This document shows positions 37,342 through 51,268 of a DNA stretch of 64,000 bases, piece by piece. How positions within the stretch are numbered: the first letter of the stretch is position 1; each line of letters begins with the position of its first letter. The notes under the pieces were generated by a model. That model saw only the letters and a list, made by a program, of their open reading frames with translations. It had not been told where the DNA came from and did not search any database. Origin of the DNA: Aquila chrysaetos chrysaetos. Taxonomy: Eukaryota > Chordata > Aves > Accipitriformes > Accipitridae. The position numbers and the translations under genes were made by a program. Where the stretch lies: the NCBI RefSeq assembly GCF_900496995.4, contig NC_044014.1, positions 14,038,501-14,102,500 on the forward strand, written 5' to 3'.

Positions 37342-39675
37342 CTGTTAAAAGACAGAATGAATTATGTATGGTGCCATTTTCACCCGATTATAATGAGCTA
37401 TGTGGCTGCAGAAATGAGTAAAAAGCTCTAATAAGAAACACTAAGGCTTATTTTCTAATTGGTAAGTTCAAAAAAGACATCTGCGTAAGTTACACAACTG
37501 TTTCATATGCTAAGTAATATCTTGCTTTGTGAATGGCTTTTCTTCAGGAGGATGAACGACACTACTAACTGGTATAAAGTATCTTACTATGAATTTTGTA
37601 TATTATTTTTCCTTCACTCATAAAGCTCTATGGATTTTTTTCTGTAAAGATGAAAAATATTGTAAAAAGTCTTACAGGTATTCTCCATTATATTTTTTTT
37701 TTCTATCTGATATCCTTTTCAAGTGTTAAAAGGAACAAGACAACTTATGAAGCAATTGAACCCATTACAGTATGCCGATAAATCCAAGGTCAGATCCTGC
37801 AACAAACTCATCAAAAAAAGCTCGCTCTAAACAAACTGTATCTTCTTAACCTGAATGACCCTTACTGCTTGTCTAACTCAAAGGAATAATCTTTACTAAG
37901 CCAGGTTGTGAAGAACCAGTCCTTTCATTTAACTGCATCCCAAGTAGTGATAAAAGGATTGTTGTGAGCCACACAATTTTTATTGTCCACATGTATAAAC
38001 AATTAATCTTTTCTATAAAACAAAATAATTGTGTACCCAGGTCCGTGAAAATAATCCACTGTCTCATTTGATACTTCTGGGGATGCTGCTTAAAAAAGTA
38101 ATTACTCACACAAGTAGAATTTTAGATTAAAAGCATTCCCAGTTCGCTCAGCAAAGTGCCTTAATTAAAACGATAAGTCATAGCTCCCAGCATGTACCAA
38201 CTTCAAATTGATTTGGCAATGTTTAACTTAGTTTAGCACTTGTGAACCACCTGCTAATGACCAAAGTGCACCTGGAAAATCATCAGCTACACCTCCCTTT
38301 ACCTGCAAATCGCAATTAGGAGTTTCAAACCAGAAGCCTCTTAAAAATAAAATCCTGCAAGCCAGTCACTAGGCAACCCAAGACTGGCACAAGGGGCTTC
38401 CTCTTCAGAGATGAAACATACCAAAACTTCAGCATACCAAAGCTTTAAGAAACCAGCAACCCTGGTCTTCCTGGCTCTATACCAAAGGATGCAGGTCCTC
38501 ATTTATCTTAGAAGTCAATGTTCCCCTCAGTTGTTCAAAATTTGACATACAGTATTCTAATAAAAAACGCCAGACTTTAGTAAAGAAAGTCTGGTTAATT
38601 GGATATTTTAGCTATCTATCATTTAAACAGAAAGCCCACAGCACCCATTAAATATGATGCAAGTTATCACTATTCTTTCTTAATGTAAACAAAAGCCTAG
38701 AAAAAGCTACTGTCATGGCTATGTATACAGTATGTCACAAATATGTAATATATCTTACTAAGCAGCAAAATAATTTCAAGCCTAACAGCTTCAACAGACT
38801 TGTTCAACTTTTTCAAAGAAAATCATGCAACTCTCTGCCTTTACATTCTAATGCAGATTATTTGTCTTCAAATGACCATGACTACAATGAATACTTTTTC
38901 CAGTGGTTCACTAATGCTGTTACTTTAACTCTGCTTGGCAGCACATTCACATAGATCTCCCGCACTCTTAAAATCCTTCCCCAAAATCTCAGCCTAAGAA
39001 TCCTTTACATTTTCAAGCAGTGATGCTATTTATCACACAGAAGAATAATTCTGTCCAGCAAGTAAGGAAAACTTGGGCCAGGAGGGGAAAAGAAAATTCT
39101 GTGCTTCGGTACTTACTTGATCTTGCACTTTAGCCAAGCCTCTGATACTACATGCCTCAGTTTTCCTGCTTATTGCTACACTGCGTAACAGGACTCACTC
39201 CTTTTATATTCTCCTCTCACCAACCGAGGGCTGTATTAACGACTTCCCTAGCTGCTTTTGCACCCTACAGAGAAGCAGAAAGAAGGCCGGGCAGCCCATA
39301 AGCAGAGCCACGGATCCGGGGAGCTCTTTCTGAGGTGATGCACCCTGGAGGACCAAGAGGCACCCCAGAAATGGAGCACGGCAGGGACCCGCAGCGCAAT
39401 CGCAGTCCAAGCAGAGGCTGCTCACAGGCCGCAGAGCGAGGGGAGGCCCCTCACGGAGCACAAAGCCCCCAGCCCTGACGAGGCCTAGCCCGCCCCCAGG
39501 AGCCAGCTGGGCCGGGACCCGGGCGAGGGTCAAGGAAGGAGACAACCCGGAAAGACCCTGTCCCCTCCCTCCTCTATCCCAGCATCACTAAGCCGTAGAG
39601 AAAAGAACCCGCTCCCCTCAGATATGAGGGAGAGGAGCCGAGCAGAAAGAGCCGCCGAGTCCGCCAGCACCTCAC

Positions 39676-39735
39676 CGGCCTCAGCGCTTCAATCTCCCGC
39701 TTCCGGGGAAAAGGGGCGGGGCCGGTGGGGCGCCG
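39676..39735 (-). other. SFR1: Probable SFR1 noncoding exon 1 (5' UTR)
   Basis: On the minus strand a strong donor (GCCG followed by gtgagg) ends a short GC-rich stretch just downstream of ETS and SP1 motifs. Spliced to exon 2 it contains no ATG and has a TGA in frame with the SFR1 start, so it would be untranslated. The upstream limit is a guess from motif positions. Confidence 0.5.
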
Positions 39736-39799
39736 GCAGTGCGCCTGCGCGCGGGCGCGGCGCCGTACCTAGCGGGCGCGGGTTGCTTTGCGCCTGCGC
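39699..39799 (-). promoter_or_regulatory. SFR1 core promoter motifs (ETS, SP1, two NRF-1)
   Basis: CTTCCGGGG at 39700-39708 is an ETS/GABP-type site, GGGGCGGGGCC at 39713-39723 an SP1-type GC box, and GCGCCTGCGC occurs twice, at 39741-39750 and 39790-39799, matching the NRF-1 palindrome. No TATA box is visible. This is the usual make-up of a housekeeping DNA-repair promoter. Confidence 0.55.
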
Positions 39800-40170
39800 G
39801 CTGTGGAAGGAGGTGTGGGGTTGTGGGGCGGGCGGGCGCGCAAAGCTTGTTCTGCGGGCGGGCGGGCGGTAAATGCGGGGTTGGACGCCGCTGCCGCGAA
39901 GGTGCCGGGCAGAGCAGGGCTTCTGGAGCTCCCAGTGCGGGGCATCCCTGGGAACCTCGTACACGCTTCTGTTGCAGCTGGGCATGCAGGGCCATGCTGT
40001 GTCCCTTAGGCCGGCATGGGCCTGCCACCCTATGGCTGGGGTCTTGCCCAAGGCCAGGTGCCATCCATCTCCCTGCGAGTGTCCCTGTGCCAGGGAGGAG
40101 GGCTCCAGCCTCAACGTAGAGCGCTCCCCACCATGAGTGGCAGGGCAGGCCCAGGCCCAGCCTTTCGGCA

Positions 40171-43100
40171 CAGCGAAGGGAACCACAACTCTACTTCAAG
40201 CCACCCATCACCTCTACCTCAGGCACTATCTCCTCACAGAAGGGGAAAAACTGTACCCAAGGAACACACCCGGAGACATGCGATCTGAACAGCGCTGTCC
40301 TGGTTGTGAGGGAAGGAGAAAGAAATGAAAATGAAGAAACTTGACTGGAAAAACAGGTTGTGATTGTGACAAGGAGCAGCCCCAGCTGTAGTTGCTGTCA
40401 TGCAGTTCAGAGCAGGATTAGGGAGTACCCTGATGCTCAAAGGTGCTGCTGAAGCAAGTGTGATTTTTGTATCTTTATCAGCAAACTTCCCTTCCATGCT
40501 GCAGACCTGGTTTCCCCATGTGGATTTATGTTTCTTAAAACTTATTTGTACAAAATGTTTTTCCAATATAACTGTCAGGACTGAGAAAATGAGCTGCGGA
40601 AGCCCCAACAGCGAAAGCTCCCAGCCCACAGGGATGATGTATCAGTGGTTCCTCTGGCACTGCCCGCAGCCAAACTGTTCCATGCTGCGCATCAAGGCCT
40701 CACGCAGCTGTGCTGAGTGTTGCACACGGAATACAAGCACGCACATGCTCTCACTAGATCATGCCCTTAATTTGTGTAGCAGAAATGCATTAATTTCCTG
40801 CCTGGTTCCTCCTCACAACCACAGGTGAGCATGCTCAGTTTTCTCTTTGCCTTGTGTAACTCCCATCTGTATTGAGACAAGATACACTCTTGCACTGAGA
40901 GGTGAGTAAGCACTGAGTGTAGGTGTGGTAATATGTTAGAAGGTGCTGTGCTTTTGACCATAAGTATACAGAGATTTACTCACTTCAAATAGAATTTCAC
41001 AGGGATGATAGCAACCTTCTTCTCTTCTTCAGTAAAAAGTACCTAAGCATTCAAAGCTCATCTAGAACAAGTCACTTTGACAAATCTGAGAACTTGGGGC
41101 CTTTAGATTACTCCTTGTATAGGAGTTGACTATGTGGGTGAAACTGATTTAGAAATAATATTCTCAGCAGCAAATGTAGGAAGTTAGATTATGTGACTAA
41201 GTTGTATGATCTTTTACAACCATCTAGCGAAAAAACTCACATGATACCTCAACTGTTGAGGCAGTTTGGAGGCATTTTTTAAACCTGGCCACACACCCCC
41301 TTTTTTTTTAATACCTGCAGCTAATTTAATGTCATAAATATTTTATTTTTTTAATATGTTAAAAATGGACTCCTGAGTGCACCAGTAAAAGTGCTAATAG
41401 AACTTCTGCTGCAAATTTATCAAGTGGGTTGAATCTCAAATACACTGGAGCTTAGAGATGGCATGTCTCCAAGTTCACAACATATTCCCTTCTGTCTCAA
41501 GGATGGTCCCTGCTTTAAATTACTCATGCTCTGTTGTACAGACATGTTAACAGTTGAGTTGCACAAGAACAACAGAAAGTTTGAGATTTTAGATCATTTG
41601 CCAGCTGAGATTCCAGTAAGATTTTACAGGAACATAACACATGGAAAAGTCATCCTGTGCATTATCATTGCTATTTTATTAGAGCAACGCCCACGTGCCC
41701 CACCCCAAGTGAGGATTACAGTCTGTTTGAGACTGTGAATATGGAAAGACAGTTCCACACGTTGGGTTTATGAATTTAATGTGCTACACATAGAGTAGAG
41801 AAAAGGAAATATTATCATCAGTATTCACTAATGGGTAATCAGTCTAGGAAGAGATCCTGTTTCAGGTTGGTATTAAGTGTTTAGCTGTGTTTACCATATT
41901 TACCTATGGGTTTACTTGGTGTTTACATGTAGTACTGCGAAAACATGACTTGTCCAAGATCTGGCAGAAGGCCCCTGATGGTGCTGGGAACTAGAGTGTC
42001 ATCAGTCACTATCCAGTGACTATCCAGTACTTTTATTGCAGAAACCCTATAGTGATGGATATTATGTTATCCACAACTTAATGATGGCAAACAGGAGTCA
42101 GACTAAAACCTTCTTCTCAAAAACTGCACATCTGTTTCCCTTGAGGAAAGAAGATTATCCATGTGTTATTGATACTGGCATGCTGATGGCACACTGTAGA
42201 GTGTTTCTCATACTGTTCAGTTAAGCTCACTGGTATGTGCACACAGCTAGCAAGTTCATTGCAATACAGTCTTTATTAAGCACTATAATGCTATTGCTTG
42301 ATTTTTTTTTTTTATTCCTTTTGTGATCAGAATAGTTTGGGGTAAGCAAAAAACCAGAAAAAAATGCATAGGAAATTGTGCACTGGGTAATAAAATTATT
42401 GAGCTCTATTTGCTGAACATACTGCTTCCCTTCAGAGAAACTTGTTTCCCCAAGGAACCAGAGGAAAATGTGCTTCCTGGTTTTATTTCCTTCAGTGTTT
42501 CTGTGATGACATTTTAGTGATTGGATTTTTTTTTTTTTTCAGTTTATGGCAGTTTGTCTGTACAATTGAAAGATATTCTCTATGTATCGTCTCTGTCATT
42601 AATCTTATATTACCAGAAGAGCACTAGGGCTCACACATCAGCACTGACAGGACAAGAACATGTTATATTCCCCTATGGGCATCATCTGTAGTAGCAAAGC
42701 CAAAGTGGAGAGTAATATAAAGGATACTGACTTTGGATTTAGAGACTCCAGTTTGACCTTTATGGGTTCTTCTCTTCCAAAGTGCCAGGAGCATCACAAA
42801 ACTTCCATTTAACAGCTTGCTGGGCACAACAGCCAGGCCTTTTCTCCCTAAACATTGCCAATGAGTAACTGAGATGTTAGTCAACGTACTAAGTCTTAAG
42901 GCACATACACATTACCCCCTTCTATCATTTTTCTGAAATCTGTTGATCTTGTTTAAAGCCAAATGATGTATCCTGACGCATGAAGTACACTCTGCACTGT
43001 CTGCATATTCTGTCTTGCCTGAGGCAGGAGGGTGGAGTGTTTTTATGTGCCTAACCGCTAACTGCTGCAGAAATTTTTAAAATCCTACCCACTTCAGCAT

Positions 43101-46100
43101 GGGCCTAGGGCTGTGTTTTTGCTGGCTGCAATTCACTCCTCAGAAAAATGTTCTGACTTGCTTATAGCCATGTAAATATATCAAGGGAAGGGCTTTATAG
43201 ACCAGATTCCTGGAGTAAAACCAGTTTATTATAACAAAACCTGTCCTTAGGAGATAGATTCTGCTCTCATAATGGTGCAAATGTCCAGTAATTAACAGTG
43301 AAGTCACTAGAATGACATCAGCATGAAGCTAAAGCAAAAATAAAATTTTGTTGCCTTTTCTACTTTACACCTGGGGCTTGCTTAGACTATCCCTTATTTT
43401 TTACTTCAATTTTCAAGGTACCTGTCTTGAAAACTGACATAATTTATTGTAGCTGAGGGGCACTGCAATTTGCCATTACAAAAGATAATGTAAGAGCCAG
43501 CTGAGATGGGCTTCCTAGTGCTCGCTGCTGCATGTGTGAATAACCAAGTGGGTGAGGCACAGTGCTAATAAAAGGGAACGGCATAACACTGTCTCTTATT
43601 TTTGTGTCTGCTTGTGGGATTTTCTCTGACATAGTCATGCCAAAAATTACAGTTTGAAGTCTTTACGAGACCGTAACAGACAAAGGAAACAATAAACAGA
43701 CCTTCGGTGTTCTTGTCTTTGCTGGAGAACTGATTGATCATTATATTAAGAAAATTTAAGCCTTTTAAATCTAAGCCCTTGCCCAAACTAGTCCTTGGTA
43801 CCGCTTTTGTTGTCTGTGATGGTCTGAGCATATTTTTGTGTTAAAGGTATTTGGATTGTAGTGGAGCTTGAAGAGTCGTTTCATTTTCTCACATACTTAA
43901 TACAAAAGTTCATTTCATGCTGTGCACATGTAACTCTTAGGCTGCTTGCATTTATCCATGCTACTGAAATTGGTGAAGCTGGAAAAGTAGGTGTTGTTTA
44001 TTTGCAAGTGCAGATGAGCTGGTTAAAGGGCAGTTACCCATAGTCTGGAGGCCTTGGGTAGATCCAGTGGATGAAACTGGGGTACCAAACAGGCCATCCA
44101 GTGAGCAGGTAAGCAGGGATGGAGATGCACACCTTACCTTCTTCCTGGACTCCTGGGGGTTTTACTGTTGCTTTGAGTGTAGGCATAAGTAAGTAGTGTC
44201 CATCATCACTTCAGCAGCATCACTGGTTATTGTTTTGTTTTAGAACAAATAACCATTCTACTGAGCACACCTCCTTCCCTACCAAACTGCAGCATCAGCA
44301 GGCAGGATTTAAAAAATACACTTCCTCCCTGTTATTAAGAAACAAATTAGGTCACTTACCTGAGGCTAGAGAAGGCCTTATAAAGTAAAAATTTAGAGGT
44401 CTTTTCCTAAGCATGAAATACAAATGTGGTGTTCACGGGAGTTTTCCATCTCTGGATACTGCTGACAATAAAGTCATGTCTAGAGGGCTGAGATTTCAAC
44501 ATGGCAATGTTGTCAGGCACTGACCATGCTTATGTTGCAAACCAGGCTCACAGGTTAATACAGTCATGTGAGAGCTGACTTAAAGCTCTCTCCTGTTTTC
44601 CTGATCATACAGTTAGTAACTTACATAACGTTTTAAGTGTGCATAATTGTTGTGATATGGGAGATATGTCTGTGTATTATTCATGCACACATAATCAAAT
44701 ATCTATGGACAACTGCTTCAGGATTGTGAGGCAGGCAATTCACCAAGAATTGTGAACAGGTATGAAACTCTCACTTTTTAAGGTAAAGGTTGAAGCAAAT
44801 TCTTTAAAAGTCAAAAGACTTAAGGTACTCACGTGATGGGAACTCAATAAATACTTGCTTATCACCCCTCCTCTCAAATACTCAGCTACAGGGAAGGCAA
44901 CAAGAATGTCTTCTGTGCCATTTCCTGTAGCAGATAAAATGTGCAGTGAAGCTTTTTGACTTCTCCTCATTTCTTGTGTAAAAAATGCTGTTTAAACCAG
45001 TTATGGCTCATTTCAAAATGGGTATTTCAGTGTTTGTAAGCTGTATTGCTTTTGTTCCAGTTATTTCCAAGGTAATTTCAGTGCAAATTTTCTATTCACA
45101 TTCATAACTGAAATAACTGTATTTTGAGTCCCTTTCTCTACATAGGCATACAGAAAGAGCTTTACTGAGTGTGTGATATTTTCATACAACCTCAGTGGGT
45201 TGAAGTGATTATTCGTACATTATTTTTACTGTTGTTGTGTTGCCTTACTGCAGAAGGGCAGCTTAGCCCTTGTGACATTTTGAGTCATTGAGAAAGTTCC
45301 TGCTGAACTGAAGGGAAGCAGAACTATGCTATCCTGATGGCAGTCAGTAGAAGTGTGGCATATGGAGTGAGCTAATGGTATGATTTCATGTGGTGCTAAG
45401 ATACTGGAATTGCAGCTGACTGCATTAGCGTAAGTGTTTCACACTGTGTTTAATGTGTGAGAAGGCAACCAGTCTCCCTTTCAACACATTAAGGAAACTG
45501 TATTTTGGGTGAAGAAGATTTGTCTTAAAAGGAGTCCAGGAATGCTGAATTGATGCTAAGTGAAGAAAGAAAATTCTTTGGCGAACCAGGTTAGCAAGTG
45601 CTACCCACTTTAACTGGGGATGTCTTCCTATCGGTAACCCACGTATCTTTGAGGTTGTGTGCTGGCATCAGTGACCTCCATCACACATATCGATAGTCAC
45701 TGAACAAGCTCTCTTCATCATCAACCTCTTTGATGACAGCCATGCCATGCCATTTCAAGTAACACTCCTGTAACTGGAAATCTCCCAGTATATTCACAGC
45801 TGAAAGAGTTATTCTGGTTTTGATGTTTTAAAGTTTAGTCCATTTTTTCCTTGAGTTAATTACAAGCGTTTTATGTGTAACATATGCCAGAATAAGCTAT
45901 TTCATCATTGTTAAATGCTTGGTGGTAACTCAACACATGGGTATGCACTGACAAGTTTTCTCTTGAAAGACTCCGCAGGAGTTAGATCAGCAGATAGATC
46001 ACCCTGGAATTTTAGCTAGCATATACCCTGCCTCTTCTTAAGTCTGTGAAACGGGGCATGACTAACCTTAAAACTGTCCACACTGATGTCTGGATAGGAA

Positions 46101-47000
46101 GTCCTATGTGGGATTCATTTTTCTAGGATCAACAGTGCACGTATGGGTGCATTCTACTTAATAATGTGTGATAAATGGGTGCAAAGAGTAATCAAGAATA
46201 TCATCATCTACTCCATGCAGTTTATTTTGTTTGGTGACATGTTTCTTTTCCATTTCAGTGAGGAATTCTGGGTCAGAATTTTTTTTCCTTTCTAAAATCA
46301 AGCCTAGAAGCTGTTAAACTATCTCTGGTCTAACACTTCCTTGTCTGAAGCTTTTCTCTCAAACCTAGAGAGACATGCTTTCTCACAAATATCGCTATAA
46401 TGCAGGAGGTACTACTACTTATCATTACCAGTTAGTGTGCCTAGCTGTAACTGCTGATTTTCTGAAGATGTGTTAAAAAACAGAAAGAAGGACAGTAGAC
46501 AGAGATTGGAAATGGCAAAGAGGAGGATCTCTCCTCCAGACAGAATGTTTGTGCCAGTACCTGTCACTGGAAAGTCTTGGTGTTTTGCTGTTGCCTTCTC
46601 GAAGAGTTTCAGGTTCCACTTAGAACAAATAAATAGCTCTCCTCACTGATCTCCAGCTTCTTGGGTACGCCATGGGTACCTCTTGCAGGTGAGAAGTACA
46701 AATACGTCTCAAAAGCCAACAGTGGTGAGATGCTGAAAGTTGATGCGGGCCTCCAACATCAGAGTCATGGCATAACACTGCTAGGAAAACTGCAAATGGA
46801 GATGCTGCCCTTTCTGCTCAGTGCTACAGGCAATGTCCCTCAGTTCTGCCAGTCTCATTATTCCAGCTGTAGTATGGATTTTTAACGGTCAAGCCTGCAG
46901 TCTAATTTTGACCCCAGACATCCAACCTGAGGTACAGCTCTCTGGAGAGTCTGCCAGGCAGTGGAGAAGTTGAGAAGACCTCAAGAAGCTAAAGAATTCA
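40171..47000. other. Intergenic DNA upstream of SFR1, no gene seen
   Basis: Beyond the CpG island the sequence becomes AT-rich. No ORF exceeds about 142 codons and none looks like a known protein. I see no clear transposable element or tRNA. Confidence 0.6.
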
Positions 47001-47180
47001 TACGTTTTCCTTTTATCATGAACCTGAGTCCACCAAAGATACATTGCCATGCATATTGCCAAATTTCAGAAGCAGGCCAGAGTGAAGTCATTCTGTGATG
47101 CACTCTTAAGACTTGGGTGTGTCACCAGAAACATAGGAGAAATACCATTGAGGAAGAACAAAATAGCAAGGATGTGGCTC

Positions 47181-47211
47181 ATATATATATATATCTATAT
47201 ATCTATATATC
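47181..47211. repeat. AT/ATCT microsatellite
   Basis: Seven AT units, then ctatatatctatatatc: an interrupted dinucleotide repeat in intergenic DNA. Confidence 0.95.
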
Positions 47212-49768
47212 TTACACAGAAATATTTACTTTTCCTTTTGTAAGTAAACCTATGTGCAAGAACCATCCTCACAGATACGATGGAGAAGTTGCAATGACTT
47301 ATCATCCAAAATGTGGAGGATCAAACCCCACACCCTGAAGTCACCGTGATAAGCTCTATTGCTGCTATTAATTATTGCTGCCCTTATTTTTGAAACAGCA
47401 AAGCCACGTGGGCCAATTTAATCTTTAGCTTAGCTGATTTCATGGGAATTGATGATTTTATGTCAACAACTAATTTAATTTAATTAATTTGTAAGAATTT
47501 TTTTCATCTGCATAATTTGGGTAGAAGAAAGGTAGGAAAAGTGGGATAAGATTAAATGCTCCTCAAGTGCTTTCTTTGAGGGAAGCAGCTAAGCCTTCTT
47601 CAGTGTTTTGGCCTGTTAAAGCTGTTACTAGAATGAATGCAACTGCAATCTAAGATTCCCTTTACATTTATGCCCCACAGGTGCAGCCATGTTCGAACTG
47701 ATGCTGTAAGTGATTAAACTGTGACTTAATGTTCATCATCTCAGGTGGAGGAATCCCAAGAGGTGGTCGCCAAATCAGGAAGCTCTTACATGAAGAGATG
47801 GGTATGTGTTCAAATCAGAGCATCATTAGAATATATTACAGAAATGGATGATGACTGTGTTTTCCCACTGATGTTTTAAAAATGCAGAACCTAAGTAAAG
47901 TATTAAAAAAATGCATTGAAGGGACACTCTTAGCATATTCTTTCTAATCCTTTAAAATACTGTTCGCAGTTGTCCCTAACAGTTCCTGAATACTTGACAC
48001 AGGAATATTCTGTGAATATTTCACATGCACACAAGTACATAACAAACAATTCTCTTGTATTTGACCATATGCTTGTTTACTGCTAAGTTGTTTATATGCT
48101 GGGAGCTGTACACCCTGATTTTTTATTGTACGCTTGCTTGTATTGCTTCTAGATGCTGGTCTTTTTTCACTAGTTTGTTATTGTTCAGTTGTGCAGACAC
48201 TGTGCATTTATTTTAGGAAAAGCTGAAGGATTCCACTGACACTGCAAATAGCTACAGCAAAGTAAACAGAACAGAAGTAGGGGTATGTAATTCTATTAGC
48301 CCCTTTAACACCAACCCAACCATAGTTCACTGCCCTCCCTCCTGTGAGCTGATTGCTCTTGACTCTGGCAATTGCTTAGTTTCTGTTTCCATTCCGTCTT
48401 CTTCCCATTTGGTCTCTGTCTTCCTGAGTTTTCATTATAATATTTTATGTGCATGTATTGGCTTGTTGATTTCTTTATGTTTTGCTTGATTGCATATGCT
48501 TGGCATGCATTAGCTACCACAGATGCTGATCTGTCTGCCACATTTTGTGTACTCAAATGGAGGGGATCGAACCTCTTTATCGATGAAGATGGGGATATAT
48601 GTGTGTATCAATGTCTGAGTAAGCATTAGGTATTGGACATGGCTGTTCATTAGCAAAATAATTTGCTTCTGGACATATTAAGCACATCAGTTTCCAATAT
48701 ACACTGTTCATGCCTGCACTGTTAAGGAAATACCTTATGAAACTCTAAGTTAAACACTGCCTGTTGGTCAGGTAGATGAGGTTCACAACAATTCGGCACT
48801 GGTTGTCCTTCACCAGCAAAATATGGTAGTTTTTACCTGCAGTTACAAGTTTAAAGACATTTGCAAAACTGCCAGATTGTTATTATCAAAACAGTAATTA
48901 ACTGAAGTGTCATGCAATTAAACTAGACCAGCGTGTGTTTGGCAGCCTTGGGCAACGCTAGCAATGAAGTCCCCGGTTCAGCACAGTACTTAAATATTCA
49001 TGTATCTTTAAGCGTATGGGGAGTCCCCATGAAGGCTAGCGATAGTTCTCAGTGATCAGAGGTCTAGGAAACTCAGTGTCTGAGGAAAGCTGCAGGAATG
49101 GGAAAAGCTTAGTCTGCTGTTGAAAACCCTAACGGCATATATGACAACAGAATTCAAATACATAAAAGGTGGTGGCAAGAAAGGAGATAAGTTACACTGA
49201 GAATGGGAGAGAGGAAGTGATCTTCAGCTGAAGCAGGAGATACTTGTTTTGGAACTTCAAGACATTTTCTAACAGCAAGTATGGTGAGATACAGACCAGA
49301 TAACCTTGGGAGGCTCTGAAACCTCATGGAAATTTTTAAAAGTCTTTTAAAGGAAAATCTATCAAGGAGCTGGGTCTTGGGACAGAGAGATGGATAAGAT
49401 ACTTAATTGAAGGCCTTTTTAGCGTTATTTTCTACAGTTGTATAATTTTATGTGCTTAAATTTACACATGTACATCAAAATAAATGTGTGAAGACTCTCA
49501 CAGAGTTCTTTACAGGCTTAGGCAAATGTTATTCTGTCAGAAGGGAGATCAGTGGATCAGTGTTCTTACAGGGCTCCCTGTCGATACCTCATCTTTCCAA
49601 AAAACTGGATTCAGTGAACTCAATGTACTGAACTCCAAAAAATCAATACACTTGCTAGTGAGGGTTCTTCACTTCAGATCACCACCTATACTGTGTTTTA
49701 TCCATTATTTTTATCTTGCCATCATACCTAACAGAACTATTTTCTTAGTACAGATTTTTAATATTTGC

Positions 49769-49788
49769 GGGGGCGGGGGGGTGTGTGT
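49769..49788. repeat. G-rich/GT low-complexity tract
   Basis: GGGGGCGGGGGGG followed by four GT units in otherwise AT-rich DNA. Confidence 0.85.
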
Positions 49789-51249
49789 AAATATTTTGTT
49801 CTGAACTCTTTAATTTATGCTGGAAACTAAAAACATCTTTAGGTGCTGTGATTACAAAGCCTTCAGCTGCCAACTTTAATCATGGATGTTATTAAAGTAG
49901 AATCCAAAGAGCAGTTCCTTTGCAGGCACAGGGTAAGGAAGGCAGCCACCATAATACGCATCTGGCAACCCTGTGATAACAATAAATATACCAGAAATAT
50001 ACCCAGAAAGGTCCATGCCAGCAGAAACATCTGAAATGTGTAACATATGGAGTGAGGATGAGCCCAGGGTGCCTTGATTTTAATAAGAGAAGGCTGTGTG
50101 TTATCACAGGTCTCACAAGCGGAACTTCTGATGGAAGCAAATTAATGAGAATCTGAATCACTGTGAAATGAAAAGTTTGAGTAAAAACTAAGTTTCTAGC
50201 CAGTCATCTTGCTGAGAAGAAGTGACACACAACAGACCTGGCTTTTGGGAGAGGCAATACTTTTGTGCTTTGGATAAGAAACAGGGTTTTTCAAGCAGAG
50301 ACATGAAAATAGAGATGGGCACAGTCAGAAGGTTCAGAGCCAAGTCAGAAAAAATGCCAGAAACTGGAAGCAGAGGCAACTTAAATAGCTTGGATCCAAG
50401 TTTTGAGTGTTCACTTGCAAATATCTTACTCGGAACTATTTTTAAAAAATCTACTAATCTGAAGTCAGTGTTCAAGCCCTGGTATAAGCAAGGCACCGAA
50501 AATAAAAGCTTCCTTTTTCCCCAGGGTTCTAGCCTACCAGCTGAGCAGCTGGAGCAAAGTGTACTTGCCGTCATGCCACCATTTCTCCTTTTGCTTTTGA
50601 TTTTAAATACCTTCTTGGCACTGGAGAAAAGCTGGTTTGTAAAATGAGATCCTCTTGCAGGCTACATTATGTGAAGGAGTGATAGAATCACTGATGGCTG
50701 TTACTGGGGAGAGCAAGGAGTGAAAGAGTAACTCTGAGCCTAGGAGCCAGAGTTATACAGAGGCTTTCCCAGTAAAGCCAGCTACTGCTCATTGTCTTTC
50801 TCTGAATATTCCTTGTTTATATCTTTGTTGTTTTACTCATTGCAACTGAAATTGTAATACTCACCTTTTGAAAAAATGGTGAGCTATTCCAGGAGAGACC
50901 CCATTGTGCAAGGCAATGTGACCCCTGCCAACTAAGGATCATCTTTTCCTTGTAACCATCAGGAGAAATGTGTGAAAGAAGTCAACAGTTAAAATGAAGA
51001 AGCATTCCTGCCTAGGTCCATAGAAATATGAGTCCTGCTGAAAATAAAACCCTCCCAGTCAGCTCTGGCATATCGGAGAGCTGGCCCTACAGTTGTCACT
51101 TTAACATTGTAATTTTGATTGTAACAATGAGTTAAGATCAATTAGATGAATTGTGATAGATGCAGCAACTTGGGACATCTGGGTTCTAGCTGTGCATGAA
51201 CTAACTGTAAGACCATCATGCATGAAAGACCTGCATGATTTCTACAGAA

Positions 51250-51268
51250 ATTATTATTATTATTATTA
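51250..51268. repeat. ATT trinucleotide microsatellite
   Basis: Six uninterrupted TTA/ATT units in intergenic DNA. Confidence 0.95.

Larger units (their letters stand above)
39200..40170. promoter_or_regulatory. CpG island at the SFR1 5' end
   Basis: Dense CpG and high GC, peaking at 39650-39930, unlike the AT-rich flanks. Long ORFs on both strands here are a side effect of few AT-rich stop codons and show no protein-like features. Bidirectional transcription from it is possible but not shown. Confidence 0.75.

Noticed and set aside
39624..40288. Several ORFs of 70-165 codons on both strands
   Set aside because: High GC in the CpG island removes stop codons; the translations are low-complexity Ala/Gly/Arg/Pro and do not agree on one frame.
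50188..50647. Overlapping 141-codon (+) and 128-codon (-) ORFs
   Set aside because: Both strands are open over the same DNA, neither resembles a known protein, and there is no promoter or splice context. Chance is the simplest explanation.
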